Origin: JANOMH01 sp031422295 | GTDB lineage: Bacteria > Pseudomonadota > Alphaproteobacteria > Rhodobacterales > Rhodobacteraceae | Assembly: GCA_031422295.1 (NCBI GenBank) | Contig: JANOQM010000043.1 | Span: 32,918-96,917, forward strand | DNA: 64,000 nucleotides | Reading direction: 5' to 3' | Shown here: one piece after another, positions 45,669-53,052 of the stretch | Position numbering within the stretch: the stretch's first letter is position 1 | Layout of the letters: every line of letters begins with the position of its first letter | Translations under genes and position numbers: made by a program | Notes under the pieces: generated by a model | Databases searched by the model: none | Seen by the model: the letters and a program-made list of their open reading frames with translations, nothing else | What the model was told of the DNA's origin: nothing

Positions 45669-46598
45669 GTGGCGCAGTCCGACGAACTTAGGGTTTCAGT
45701 GCTGAAACGGCTGGCCCGCGCCCCGGTGGCTGCGGCCAAACCCGGCCCGGTGACCCCGGCCAAGGCCTTGCGGCTGGCGATGATTCGTGCCGCCGAGGCG
45801 CGGGTGCGGCTGGTGATCAATGTGCTGGGCATTACCGAGGAAATCGTGCCGTTGGACGATTTGCTGCGCCTGATCGAAGATGACCAACTGCTGCTGGCCC
45901 TGACCGCGCGGGGCGAAACCTGCGGTCTAGCGGGAATTGACCTGCAAACCCGGGCGGCCGTGATTGAAATGCAGACCACCGGCCTGCTGCGCGTCACCGC
46001 CGCCGATCCCCGCGCTGTCACCGCCACCGATGCCGCAATGATTTTCCCGCTGATTGCCGGGTTTCTGGCCGAAATCAGGGACACGACCCAAGGCACGTCG
46101 CTGGAGGGTTGGGTGGCGGGATATACCGTTGGGGGCCGGGTTCAAAGCACCCGGGCGGCGGGCATGACGATGGTCGATACCACCTACCGGCTGGTCCGAC
46201 TGACGCTGGATCTGGGGGCGGGTGAACGGCAGGGCATGATCCTGATTGCCTTGCCGGTGAACCCCGAGATGAAGGTGCAGGTGCCGCCGGATGCAGCGGC
46301 AGGCTGGACCGCGGCGCTGAATCTGGCCGTGGGCGGGGCACCGGCGGTTTTGCATGCCGTGCTGCACCGGATGCGTCTGTCTTTGCGGCAGGTTGACGGG
46401 TTCGGTGTGGGGCAACTGATTGCCCTGCCTGGGGTCACGGTCGGGTCACTGCGGCTGGAAACCCCGGATGGCAAACTGGTCGCACGGGCAAAACTGGGTC
46501 AAATGGCGGGCCTGAGGGCGGTGCGGGTGCAGGTGCCTGCGCCCGCCGAAATGACGGAGACCGATAATTATGCGGTGCAGGCAAGGTCGTTGAATTGA
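45669..46598 (+). CDS. Orphan SpoA-domain (FliM/FliN-like) protein
   Basis: The protein is 309 residues from a GTG at 45669; a TTG three bases earlier and an ATG at 45780 are alternatives. The C-terminal 70 residues match a SpoA/FliN-type surface-presentation domain: HAVLHRMRLSLRQVDGFGVGQLIALPGVTVGSLRLETPDGKLVARAKLGQMAGLRAVRVQ. The middle resembles the FliM core loosely. The FliM N-terminal CheY-binding motif is not evident. No flagellar genes lie nearby; the gene follows the transporter-domain kinase by 113 bases. A perfect -35-like TTGACA is present at 45575-45580, but no convincing -10 follows it. Confidence 0.78.
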   Translation: MAQSDELRVSVLKRLARAPVAAAKPGPVTPAKALRLAMIRAAEARVRLVINVLGITEEIVPLDDLLRLIEDDQLLLALTARGETCGLAGIDLQTRAAVIEMQTTGLLRVTAADPRAVTATDAAMIFPLIAGFLAEIRDTTQGTSLEGWVAGYTVGGRVQSTRAAGMTMVDTTYRLVRLTLDLGAGERQGMILIALPVNPEMKVQVPPDAAAGWTAALNLAVGGAPAVLHAVLHRMRLSLRQVDGFGVGQLIALPGVTVGSLRLETPDGKLVARAKLGQMAGLRAVRVQVPAPAEMTETDNYAVQARSLN

Positions 46599-46772
46599 GG
46601 GAGGGGGGCGCGTTCCGTGCAACAGCCAGATCCTGCGCTATGCGGACGAAGGGGTCGTTCGCTACGGGCGCTCAGGTTCTGCGCGCAGTCGCCGCAAGAA
46701 CAGCGCGTTGGGCGGAAAGCTGCTGTTTGCGGCGTGATCACCAATGTATGCAAAGCGCACAAAACGCGGTGG

Positions 46773-47429
46773 TCACCCCTGGCGGTGCGCTTCAAGCGCC
46801 TCCAATAGCAGGTCCAGCCCGAACGCCATATGGTTCACCCCGTCATAGGAGCCCTCAGCCACCAACCGGCCAAGGGCGCAAAAGTGCGGATAACGATCCG
46901 CATCGATTGCGGGCAGATAGCTGCGCGCGGCCTCGGCGTAGTTCTCGGGTTGCACGGGCATGCTGCGCTCCAGCAGGTGAAAGCCGTAGATCAGACTGTC
47001 GAGCGCGTTCATCGCGTGATCGGCCTGAACATAGCTGAACCCGGCTGCGCGCAGGCAGCCCAGCGTGGCGTCGTTCAACGCCAGCATGTTGGGCCCCACA
47101 TTGATCCGCCCCACGATCAGAGGCGGAACCCAGGGGTGCGCCAGAAACACCGTCCGCATCGATTGCGCGCGGCGGCGCATCTGGTTCTGCCAGTCGCTGC
47201 CTGTGCCCGGCAGGTCGATGCGCCCCACCACTGTATCGACCACCGCGTCCAGAAGATCATCCTTGTTGCGGATGTGGTTATAGAGCGACATCGCCTCTAC
47301 CCCCAATTCCGTGGCCAAAGCACGCATGCTCAGGCTTTCCACGCCGCGTGCATCGGCCAGAGCCAGCGCCACTTCGGTGATCCGGGTGCGGGTCAGGCCG
47401 GGTTTCCGGGGTGGGTCGAACGTCTTCAT
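46773..47429 (-). CDS. TetR-family transcriptional regulator
   Basis: The 218-residue protein has an N-terminal TetR helix-turn-helix (LTRTRITEVALALADARGVESLSMRALATELGVEAMSLYNHIRNKDDLLDAVVDTVVG) and a C-terminal ligand-binding domain of the TetR_C type (VPPLIVGRINVGPNMLALNDATLGCLRAAGF; ALDSLIYGFHLLE). It is divergent from a DUF2306 membrane-protein gene. Two matching palindromes occupy the gap, so it very likely represses both genes. The 174 bases between its end and the SpoA gene hold no gene that I can support. Confidence 0.92.
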   Translation of the reverse strand: MKTFDPPRKPGLTRTRITEVALALADARGVESLSMRALATELGVEAMSLYNHIRNKDDLLDAVVDTVVGRIDLPGTGSDWQNQMRRRAQSMRTVFLAHPWVPPLIVGRINVGPNMLALNDATLGCLRAAGFSYVQADHAMNALDSLIYGFHLLERSMPVQPENYAEAARSYLPAIDADRYPHFCALGRLVAEGSYDGVNHMAFGLDLLLEALEAHRQG

Positions 47430-47459
47430 GGTCTGATGTCCGCGATTTGGATTGACATG

Positions 47460-47505
47460 CTTACAGCGTAAGTTATAGCAGAGTTATCAGAACTTACAAT
47501 GTAAG
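47460..47505. promoter_or_regulatory. Twin TetR-type operators
   Basis: Two copies of the same dyad are present: CTTAC-AGC-GTAAG (47460-47472) and CTTAC-AAT-GTAAG (47493-47505). Their centres are 33 bases apart, about three helical turns, so both lie on the same DNA face. They fill the divergent gap between the TetR gene and the DUF2306 gene and could hold two dimers in a cooperative complex. Confidence 0.8.
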
Positions 47506-47580
47506 TACAGGATTGGGGCCTGCTTGGCGATCCGTTTCGCGAGGTATTCGCCCACATACCGTAAGGCCCTGTAAATAAGG

Positions 47581-48204
47581 ATGATTGCGTTGACACGTTT
47601 CTTCACCAAACCCATTGTCGTGCCTGCTGCATTGTACTTTGGTACGATACTCACGATCCTTTTGGCGTTGGTGCAAATGGTGCAAATCCCACTTGGTGCC
47701 CTGCCCGAGGACAGCCTGCGCCTGACCGCCGTTCCCGTCTGGCATTTCATGCATGTGCTGGGCGGCGCCACGTTTGGAATTCTTGGCCCCATCCAGTTTA
47801 GTCGGGTTCTGATGCGCAAATATGGGCGCTTGCACCGCGTTACGGGCCGCGTGTTTGTGGCCGCGGGGGCGATGATCTCGTTAAGCTCGCTCAGTCTGCT
47901 CTGGCACTTTCCCGATACGTATTCGGTGGCCATGAACAGCGGGCGGTTGCTGTTCGGGATCGGGTTGGGCGTCGCTTTGGCCATTGCGATGCAGGCCATC
48001 TACAAGCGGGATTTTACCCGCCACCGCAACTGGATGATCCGCGCCTATGCCATTGGGATAGGGGCCACGGCCGTGACGATGGTGTTTTTCCCGATTTACC
48101 TGATCACGGGGGAGCCTCCGAAGGGCCTCGCCTCTGACATCGCATTTTTGGGGGCTTGGATGGCCTGTATTGTTCTTGCCGAAGGCGTGGTGCGCAGGAT
48201 TTGA
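47581..48204 (+). CDS. DUF2306 multi-helix membrane protein
   Basis: The 207-residue protein has about six hydrophobic helices and the DUF2306 pattern: a conserved His in WHFMHVLGGATFGILGPIQF, RKYGRLHRVTGRVFVAAGAM and RDFTRHRNWMIRAYAIGIGA. The conserved His/Arg pairs between helices resemble haem- or quinone-binding membrane proteins, but no function is established. It is controlled, by inference, by the divergent TetR regulator through twin operators. Confidence 0.85.
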   Translation: MIALTRFFTKPIVVPAALYFGTILTILLALVQMVQIPLGALPEDSLRLTAVPVWHFMHVLGGATFGILGPIQFSRVLMRKYGRLHRVTGRVFVAAGAMISLSSLSLLWHFPDTYSVAMNSGRLLFGIGLGVALAIAMQAIYKRDFTRHRNWMIRAYAIGIGATAVTMVFFPIYLITGEPPKGLASDIAFLGAWMACIVLAEGVVRRI

Positions 48205-48266
48205 GCAATCTTGATTTACAGACTCCGGTCGCGTTATGCGCGCGGCATCAAGGTCAGCATTGGCTC

Positions 48267-49130
48267 CTACCCCTTGGCCAATTCATCCAACTGCGCCCGC
48301 AGTCCCGATAGCTCGTAGCCGGCTTTGGCGGTGGCCGCGATGATCGCGTCGGCGGGTTGCAGTTTGGCCTGACCCAGCGACCAGACAATGGATGACCGCG
48401 TGCCGGATGCGCAATAGGCCAGCACCGGCCCGTCCGATCCGGCCATGGCGGCATATTGCGGGGCCACGGTTTGGGCCAAGGTCTGATGCGTGATCGGGTT
48501 TTCCACAAAGCGCAGACCTGCCGCCTTGGCCGCCGCCCCAATTGCCGCGGCTTGCAGGCCGGGGGGCACTTCGGCGTCGGGCCGGTTGCACAGCACGGTC
48601 TTGAAACCGGCGGCGACAATGGCAGGCATATCCTCGGGCGCTATTTGCGGCGAGACGGCATAGGCGGGGCTGATCGGTCTGATATCCATCTTGGAACTGT
48701 AGCCACGGGCGGCCACGCCGTCCAGCCGGGTTCGCACCATGGGCGCTGCCCACATGCCCGCCAACATTGCCGCCAGAAACAGCAGCCCACCCGTGCCGCC
48801 CCAGGACAACGACGCCAGCGCCGGGCCGGGGCACAGCCCGGTCAGTGCCCAGCCCATCCCGAACAGGACCGATCCGCCGATCAGTTTGGTATCCAGTTGC
48901 GTCGAGGGCCGCCCCGGAAACGCGCCGCCCAATACCGGCTGCCGGTTTGGGGTAAACCGCCACGCCACCGCCATCGGCAGGATCGCCCCGCCCATGACAA
49001 AGGCCAACGCCGGGTCCCAGTTGCCGAAAAAATCCAGCCAGCCCTGCACTTTGACCGTGTCGGTCATGCCCGACAGCAGCAACCCGGTCCCGAATATACT
49101 GCCCGCAAGGGCCGCGAATAGCAGCCGCAT
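48267..49130 (-). CDS. YedE-like membrane protein fused to a DUF442/TIGR01244 phosphatase-like domain
   Basis: The 287-residue protein starts at 49130, overlapping the previous stop by one base (TGATG). Residues about 1-135 form a YeeE/YedE half-transporter with GMTDTVKVQGWLDFFGNWDPALAFVMGGAILPM and FGMGWALTGLCPGPALASL, where the Cys is conserved. From about residue 148 (DIRPISPAYAVSPQIAPEDMPAIVAAGFKTVLCNRPDAE) the sequence matches the TIGR01244/beta-lactamase-hydrolase-like N-terminal family. It ends with AYCASGTRSSIVW, a CxxGxR phosphatase/rhodanese-type loop. The two parts are in one frame with no stop between. Confidence 0.82.
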   Translation of the reverse strand: MRLLFAALAGSIFGTGLLLSGMTDTVKVQGWLDFFGNWDPALAFVMGGAILPMAVAWRFTPNRQPVLGGAFPGRPSTQLDTKLIGGSVLFGMGWALTGLCPGPALASLSWGGTGGLLFLAAMLAGMWAAPMVRTRLDGVAARGYSSKMDIRPISPAYAVSPQIAPEDMPAIVAAGFKTVLCNRPDAEVPPGLQAAAIGAAAKAAGLRFVENPITHQTLAQTVAPQYAAMAGSDGPVLAYCASGTRSSIVWSLGQAKLQPADAIIAATAKAGYELSGLRAQLDELAKG

Positions 49131-49555
49131 CAGATCAGCCCCAGCCCATGCCGCAGGGCCAGCATGCAGGCCGCCCCGATCCCGATATAGACCAGCGTCG
49201 CCACGATGCCGCGCAATGACAGCCGGGAGATGCCGCAAACCCCGTGCCCGGATGTGCAGCCATTGGCCAGCCTTGTGCCCAGCCCGACCATGACCCCGCC
49301 GAGCAGGACAGGCCACAGCGCATCGGTCAGATGCGTGTCTGCCCCGCCGATGATCCAGGCCAGCGCCGCCGGAACCCCGATCAGCCCCGCCAGAAATGCC
49401 GCAGGTTCGGCCCAGTTCCGTCCGGCGCTGCCGTCAACCAGTTCGCCCACCACCCCCGAGGCCCCCATGATCCGGCCATTGACCAGCAGATATAATGCCG
49501 CCGCCGTGCCGATCAGGCCCCCGCCGATCAGCGCCCAGATCCAGTCGGTTTGCAT
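49130..49555 (-). CDS. YeeE/YedE-family sulfur-compound transporter, first half
   Basis: The 141-residue membrane protein has about four helices and the family motif LGTRLANGCTSGHGVCGISRLSLRGIVATLVYIGIGA. The Cys residues in NGCTSGHGVCG are the conserved ones that relay thiosulfate or a persulfide in YeeE-type transporters. With the next gene it forms a split pair as in PmpA/PmpB systems. The ATG at 49555 has GGGG upstream; the longer open frame is not conserved. Substrate is probably a reduced sulfur compound. Confidence 0.85.
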   Translation of the reverse strand: MQTDWIWALIGGGLIGTAAALYLLVNGRIMGASGVVGELVDGSAGRNWAEPAAFLAGLIGVPAALAWIIGGADTHLTDALWPVLLGGVMVGLGTRLANGCTSGHGVCGISRLSLRGIVATLVYIGIGAACMLALRHGLGLI

Positions 49556-49741
49556 GATGTTTCCCCTGCCATTGCCCCGGTGGCCGGACATTAGGCCGAC
49601 CGCCGTCCGGTGCAAGGCCGAAATCGGTTCTTGCGCCGCGGCGGGTGACGCGTCCTAATGTGGCCGGGCGAGGTGATAACTTGGGGCAATGTGGTGCAGT
49701 TTGACGGCTGGATATGCGGTCGCTTTTGGCGGGCCGGTTAG

Positions 49742-51067
49742 ATGACCGCGGTTTTGCGCCTGCGCAAGGTCCGGGGCGTGGCCTTGCTGTGCCTGACTGC
49801 GCCGCCCGTCAATGCCCTGAGCGCAGAATTGCTGTCAGCCCTTGCGGTGACGTTTGACGACCTGCAACACGACAGCGCCATCACAGCGGTCGTTCTGCTG
49901 GCCGAAGGCAAGTTCTTTTCGGCTGGTGCTGATCTGCGGGATCTGGGGAACGGGGCGGCGGCCAGTTTACGCGCCGTTTGCGCCCGGATCGAGGGGTTTG
50001 ACCGGCCGGTTATTGCCGCGATGCAGGGCATGGCCCTGGGCGGCGGGGCCGAATTGGCACTAGCCGCGCATTACCGGCTGGCCGCCCCGGATGCGGCCTT
50101 GGGACTGCCCGAGGTGACGCTGGGACTGGTGCCGGGCGCCGGGGCGACCCAGCGCCTGCCCCGGCTGGTCGGGGCTGATATGGCGTTGCGGATTTTGCGC
50201 GGCGGTCACCCGGTTTGGCCCGAGGAGGGGCGTAGGATCGGGTTGATTGACGGGGTTATTTCGGGCGATGTGCCATCGGCGGCTGTGGCCTTTGCGGACG
50301 GGATATTGGCCCGCAGCGCAGGCCCGCGTCCGACCCGTGCCCGGCGCGACAGGTTGGCGGATGGTCCGGCCTATCTGGCCTGCGTGGCGCAGCACCGCAA
50401 GGCCGCGCGGGCGGGGCCGGAACTGGCCCCCGCCCGGATTGTGGATTGTGTCGAGGCCGCCCTGTTACTGCCATTTGCCACCGGGCTGGCGTTTGAGGCG
50501 CAGGCGCTGGAGGATTGTCTGGCGCATCCGCAATCGCGTGCCTTGCGCCATATCTTTTTGGCCGAGCGTCGGATTTCGGACCAGTTGCTTGTCCGCGATA
50601 CGGCTGCCTATATACCGACAGCACCAGGCGTCGCTGTGATCGCCGAACTGTGCCGGGCGCTGCAACAGGCGGTTGTCTGGCTGCGGGATCAGGGGCATAG
50701 CCCGGCCAGTATCGACGCGACCTTATGTGGTTTTGGATTTGCCGCAGGGCCGGGTGGTGGCACATATGCCGGGCCGCAGAACCCGGTGATCCTGCGCCGC
50801 TGTCTGGCCGCCCTGCTGGGCCATGGGACAAGATTGGTCGCGCGGGGGGCCGTGGCGCGCGTGTCAGATATTGATGCGCTGGCGGTGCATGGCCCGGCTT
50901 TGGGATTTCCGCGCCTGTGGGGCGGGCCGATGCGCGCGGCGCAATTGCTGGGCTTGCCCGGGTTTCGCGGCGATATGCGCGCGTGGATGTTGCAAGACCC
51001 GGTCTGGTCGGTGTCACCCCTGTTGGACCGGGCCGCCCAAGTAGCCGGTGGGTTTGATGTCAGCTAA
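49742..51067 (+). CDS. FadJ-like protein: crotonase joined to a 3HCDH C-terminal-like domain, NAD-binding domain missing
   Basis: The 441-residue protein begins with an enoyl-CoA hydratase domain. The oxyanion loop is FSAGADLRDLG, and both catalytic Glu positions are kept (ALGGGAELALAAHYRL and LGLPEVTLGLVPGAGATQRLPRLVG). After the FadJ-like link SRALRHIFLAERRI it goes directly to PGVAVIAELCRALQQAVVWLRDQGHSPASIDATLCGFGFAAGPGG, which matches the 3-hydroxyacyl-CoA dehydrogenase C-terminal helical domain. The Rossmann NAD domain of about 190 residues is absent. Hydratase activity is possible; dehydrogenase activity is not. It overlaps the convergent small gene by eight bases. Confidence 0.8.
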   Translation: MTAVLRLRKVRGVALLCLTAPPVNALSAELLSALAVTFDDLQHDSAITAVVLLAEGKFFSAGADLRDLGNGAAASLRAVCARIEGFDRPVIAAMQGMALGGGAELALAAHYRLAAPDAALGLPEVTLGLVPGAGATQRLPRLVGADMALRILRGGHPVWPEEGRRIGLIDGVISGDVPSAAVAFADGILARSAGPRPTRARRDRLADGPAYLACVAQHRKAARAGPELAPARIVDCVEAALLLPFATGLAFEAQALEDCLAHPQSRALRHIFLAERRISDQLLVRDTAAYIPTAPGVAVIAELCRALQQAVVWLRDQGHSPASIDATLCGFGFAAGPGGGTYAGPQNPVILRRCLAALLGHGTRLVARGAVARVSDIDALAVHGPALGFPRLWGGPMRAAQLLGLPGFRGDMRAWMLQDPVWSVSPLLDRAAQVAGGFDVS

Positions 51068-51275
51068 GCAGCACGCCCACCACGACGCACATCAGGCCGA
51101 CCATCGACAGGGCCAAAGCCGCCAGATTAACCGGCAAAATACGGTTCAGCCGGGACCGAAGCGCAGCATCATCCAGACCCGCCTTTTTCGCCCGCCAGAC
51201 GGCAAACATGCTCCAGACGATCCCGGCAAACCCGGCCAGCGTGATGATCGCCCCGACCCAGACGAGGATTTCCAT
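51060..51275 (-). CDS. Small two-helix membrane protein
   Basis: The 71-residue ORF has AGGAG six bases before its ATG. It has two hydrophobic helices (ILVWVGAIITLAGFAGIVWSMFAVW and LPVNLAALALSMVGLMCVVVGVLL) joined by a charged loop (RAKKAGLDDAALRSRLNRI). It converges on the FadJ-like gene with an eight-base overlap. No family name comes to mind, but the clean ribosome site and topology suggest a real gene. Confidence 0.65.
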   Translation of the reverse strand: MEILVWVGAIITLAGFAGIVWSMFAVWRAKKAGLDDAALRSRLNRILPVNLAALALSMVGLMCVVVGVLLS

Positions 51276-51391
51276 GGCCTACTCCTGCATTTACGGGCGG
51301 TTTAGCGTGGGCCGGACGATGGTACAAGCCGCCGCTTGCAGTGGCTTTGGCCAGCCGCTAGGGAAGGGTAACCCCGGCAATGGAGCCTTTG

Positions 51392-51649
51392 ATGAATACT
51401 TCTGTGATTGATACCGCGTCCTCGGCCAATGGCGAGGAACTGCGCGCCTTTATCGAACGGTTCGAACGGCTGGATGCCGAGAAAAAGGACCTGGCCGATG
51501 CCCAGAAAGAAGTGATGGCCGAGGCCAAGGGCCGTGGCTATGACATCAAGATCATCCGCAAGCTGATTGCGATGCGCAAGCGTGACAAGGATGATCTGGA
51601 CGAGGAAGATGCGATTATGGAACTGTACAAAGCTGCTTTGGGAATGTGA
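51392..51649 (+). CDS. DUF2312 (GapR-like) nucleoid-associated protein
   Basis: The protein is 85 residues from the ATG at 51392, which has GGAG seven bases upstream; 51380 is an alternative. It matches the DUF2312/GapR family: ELRAFIERFERLDAEKKDLADAQKEVMAEAKGRGYDIKIIRKLIAMRKRDKDDLDEEDAIMELYKAALG. GapR of Caulobacter binds over-twisted AT-rich DNA and helps topoisomerases. The helical, charged composition fits. It is six bases from the Gdx gene. Confidence 0.9.
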   Translation: MNTSVIDTASSANGEELRAFIERFERLDAEKKDLADAQKEVMAEAKGRGYDIKIIRKLIAMRKRDKDDLDEEDAIMELYKAALGM

Positions 51650-51655
51650 TCCGCC

Positions 51656-51976
51656 ATGGCCTGGGTCATCCTGTTTCTGGCCGGATTATGCGAGGTCGGC
51701 TGGGCCGTCGGGTTGAAATATACCGAAGGGTTTACCAAACTTTGGCCCAGCCTGTGGACCGCTGCCCTGATTGCGCTGAGCCTGTGGTTGCTGAGCATTT
51801 CCCTGCGCAGCCTGCCGCTGGGCACCGCTTATGCGGTCTGGACTGGCGTCGGCACCATCGGCACGGCGATTGTCGGCATGTGGCTGTTTAATGAACCATG
51901 GCAGGTGATGCGCCTGCTGTGCATCGGCCTGATCCTGACCGGGATCGTCGGGCTGAAACTGTTAAGCCCGGTTTAA
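51656..51976 (+). CDS. sugE: Gdx/SugE small multidrug resistance family guanidinium exporter
   Basis: The 106-residue protein has four transmembrane helices. The conserved membrane Glu is in LAGLCEVGWAVGLKYTEGFTKLWPS, and PLGTAYAVWTGVGTIGTAIVGMWLFNEP is in helix 3. The GLKYTEGF sequence after helix 1 distinguishes the Gdx/SugE branch from EmrE. Gdx exports guanidinium with proton exchange as an antiparallel dimer. No guanidine riboswitch is apparent upstream, because only six bases separate it from the GapR-like gene. Confidence 0.93.
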   Translation: MAWVILFLAGLCEVGWAVGLKYTEGFTKLWPSLWTAALIALSLWLLSISLRSLPLGTAYAVWTGVGTIGTAIVGMWLFNEPWQVMRLLCIGLILTGIVGLKLLSPV

Positions 51977-52059
51977 GCCCGGTTTAGGGCCAAAGGGCAC
52001 AATTTCTCCGCTCCCCGCTTGGCCCAGAATCAAGACGCTGCCCGTAGTTTGACCATTGG

Positions 52060-52935
52060 TCAGGCCGCGACGAAAGTCACGCCGGGCATCTGGTTGATCT
52101 TGTCCACATCATTCACATAATTTGTGGTGATCTGGCTGACCAAGGCTTCGTCCCAGCCAGGCAGATCGACTTCTTCTTCAATCTCGTCCGGCAGGGCGTA
52201 TTTATCCAGAAATGCAGCAATGATCCGGCGGGTCTGCAGGTCGGTCTGCGGCGGGTGGCTGGACAGGTATTTCTGAAACCGCGCCATGCCTTCGGTGGAC
52301 ATGATAGTGGCCAGCAGATCGTATTCGCCTTTGACCGGGTCATCAGGGCCCAGTCCGGACAACTGGCGCAGCAATGTGCCCCAGATCAGCGGGGTATCTT
52401 CGTTGCACCACACGGTCAGCGGCACATCGGGCAGGGTGCGCCGGATCAGGGTCACAACGTCAGACCACAGAATCGAGGTGGGCCGCATCCCCGCCATAAA
52501 GGCGTTGAAATTGGCCCGTTTGACCTGTTCCCAGATCGCGGGCACAAAGGTTGCGGGGTTGCGGATGGCCAGATACAGCTGGATCGCATCATCCGGAAAC
52601 AGCGACCGCAGGGCCCGTAGTTTCAGGGCCGCGACACTGTAAAACTCGCCCCCCTCGAACACCCGGCTGGGCAGGCACATGAAGGTTGGATTGCTCATCA
52701 CCAGCCGGGTGCTGGACTGGTCGTCTAATATCGCGGCAAGCAGGCTTTCGCGGGTGCCGGGGGCAGGCGGGTTGCCTGCCAGCCCTTCCATGGTTTCGCG
52801 CAGCAACCGCCGATACCGGGTCGGGTTGGGCACGGCGGTGCCGATCGCCGCCAATTGATTGGTATTCAGGGCCAAAGAGCGGATCAGCTTTTCGCCATCC
52901 GTGCAATTCGCGCCGATATGAAAGACGATATCCAT
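52060..52935 (-). CDS. Sulfotransferase-like P-loop protein of unknown function
   Basis: The 291-residue protein begins MDIVFHIGANCTDGEKLIRSL, which resembles the PAPS-binding P-loop of sulfotransferases, and continues with RYRRLLRETMEGLAG and LYLAIRNPATFVPAIWEQV (a 3'-phosphate-loop-like segment). The C-terminus includes GWDEALVSQITTNYVNDVDKINQMPGVTF. The ATG at 52935 starts at the P-loop and is preferred over the long open frame that overlaps the divergent permease. The P-loop lacks a Lys/Thr-rich GKT pattern, so catalysis is uncertain. Confidence 0.65.
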   Translation of the reverse strand: MDIVFHIGANCTDGEKLIRSLALNTNQLAAIGTAVPNPTRYRRLLRETMEGLAGNPPAPGTRESLLAAILDDQSSTRLVMSNPTFMCLPSRVFEGGEFYSVAALKLRALRSLFPDDAIQLYLAIRNPATFVPAIWEQVKRANFNAFMAGMRPTSILWSDVVTLIRRTLPDVPLTVWCNEDTPLIWGTLLRQLSGLGPDDPVKGEYDLLATIMSTEGMARFQKYLSSHPPQTDLQTRRIIAAFLDKYALPDEIEEEVDLPGWDEALVSQITTNYVNDVDKINQMPGVTFVAA

Positions 52936-53052
52936 GTGTCTGGTCTTCTGCCCTGCTTTTTGGCCCGTCCCCGATTGCATTCCGGTTTGCGGTTTTCCGG
53001 CAGTATAGGCGGTTTTCTGGACAGGGAAACTGCTTTCGGGTAGGCGGTTGGT

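Noticed and set aside
46599..46772. Possible gene remnant between the SpoA and TetR genes
   Set aside because: Frames are open on both strands but show no family motif, ribosome site or coupling; only 174 bases.
51961..51990. Tandem copy of AGCCCGGTTTA after sugE
   Set aside because: It is a single short duplication without further copies or context; probably chance.
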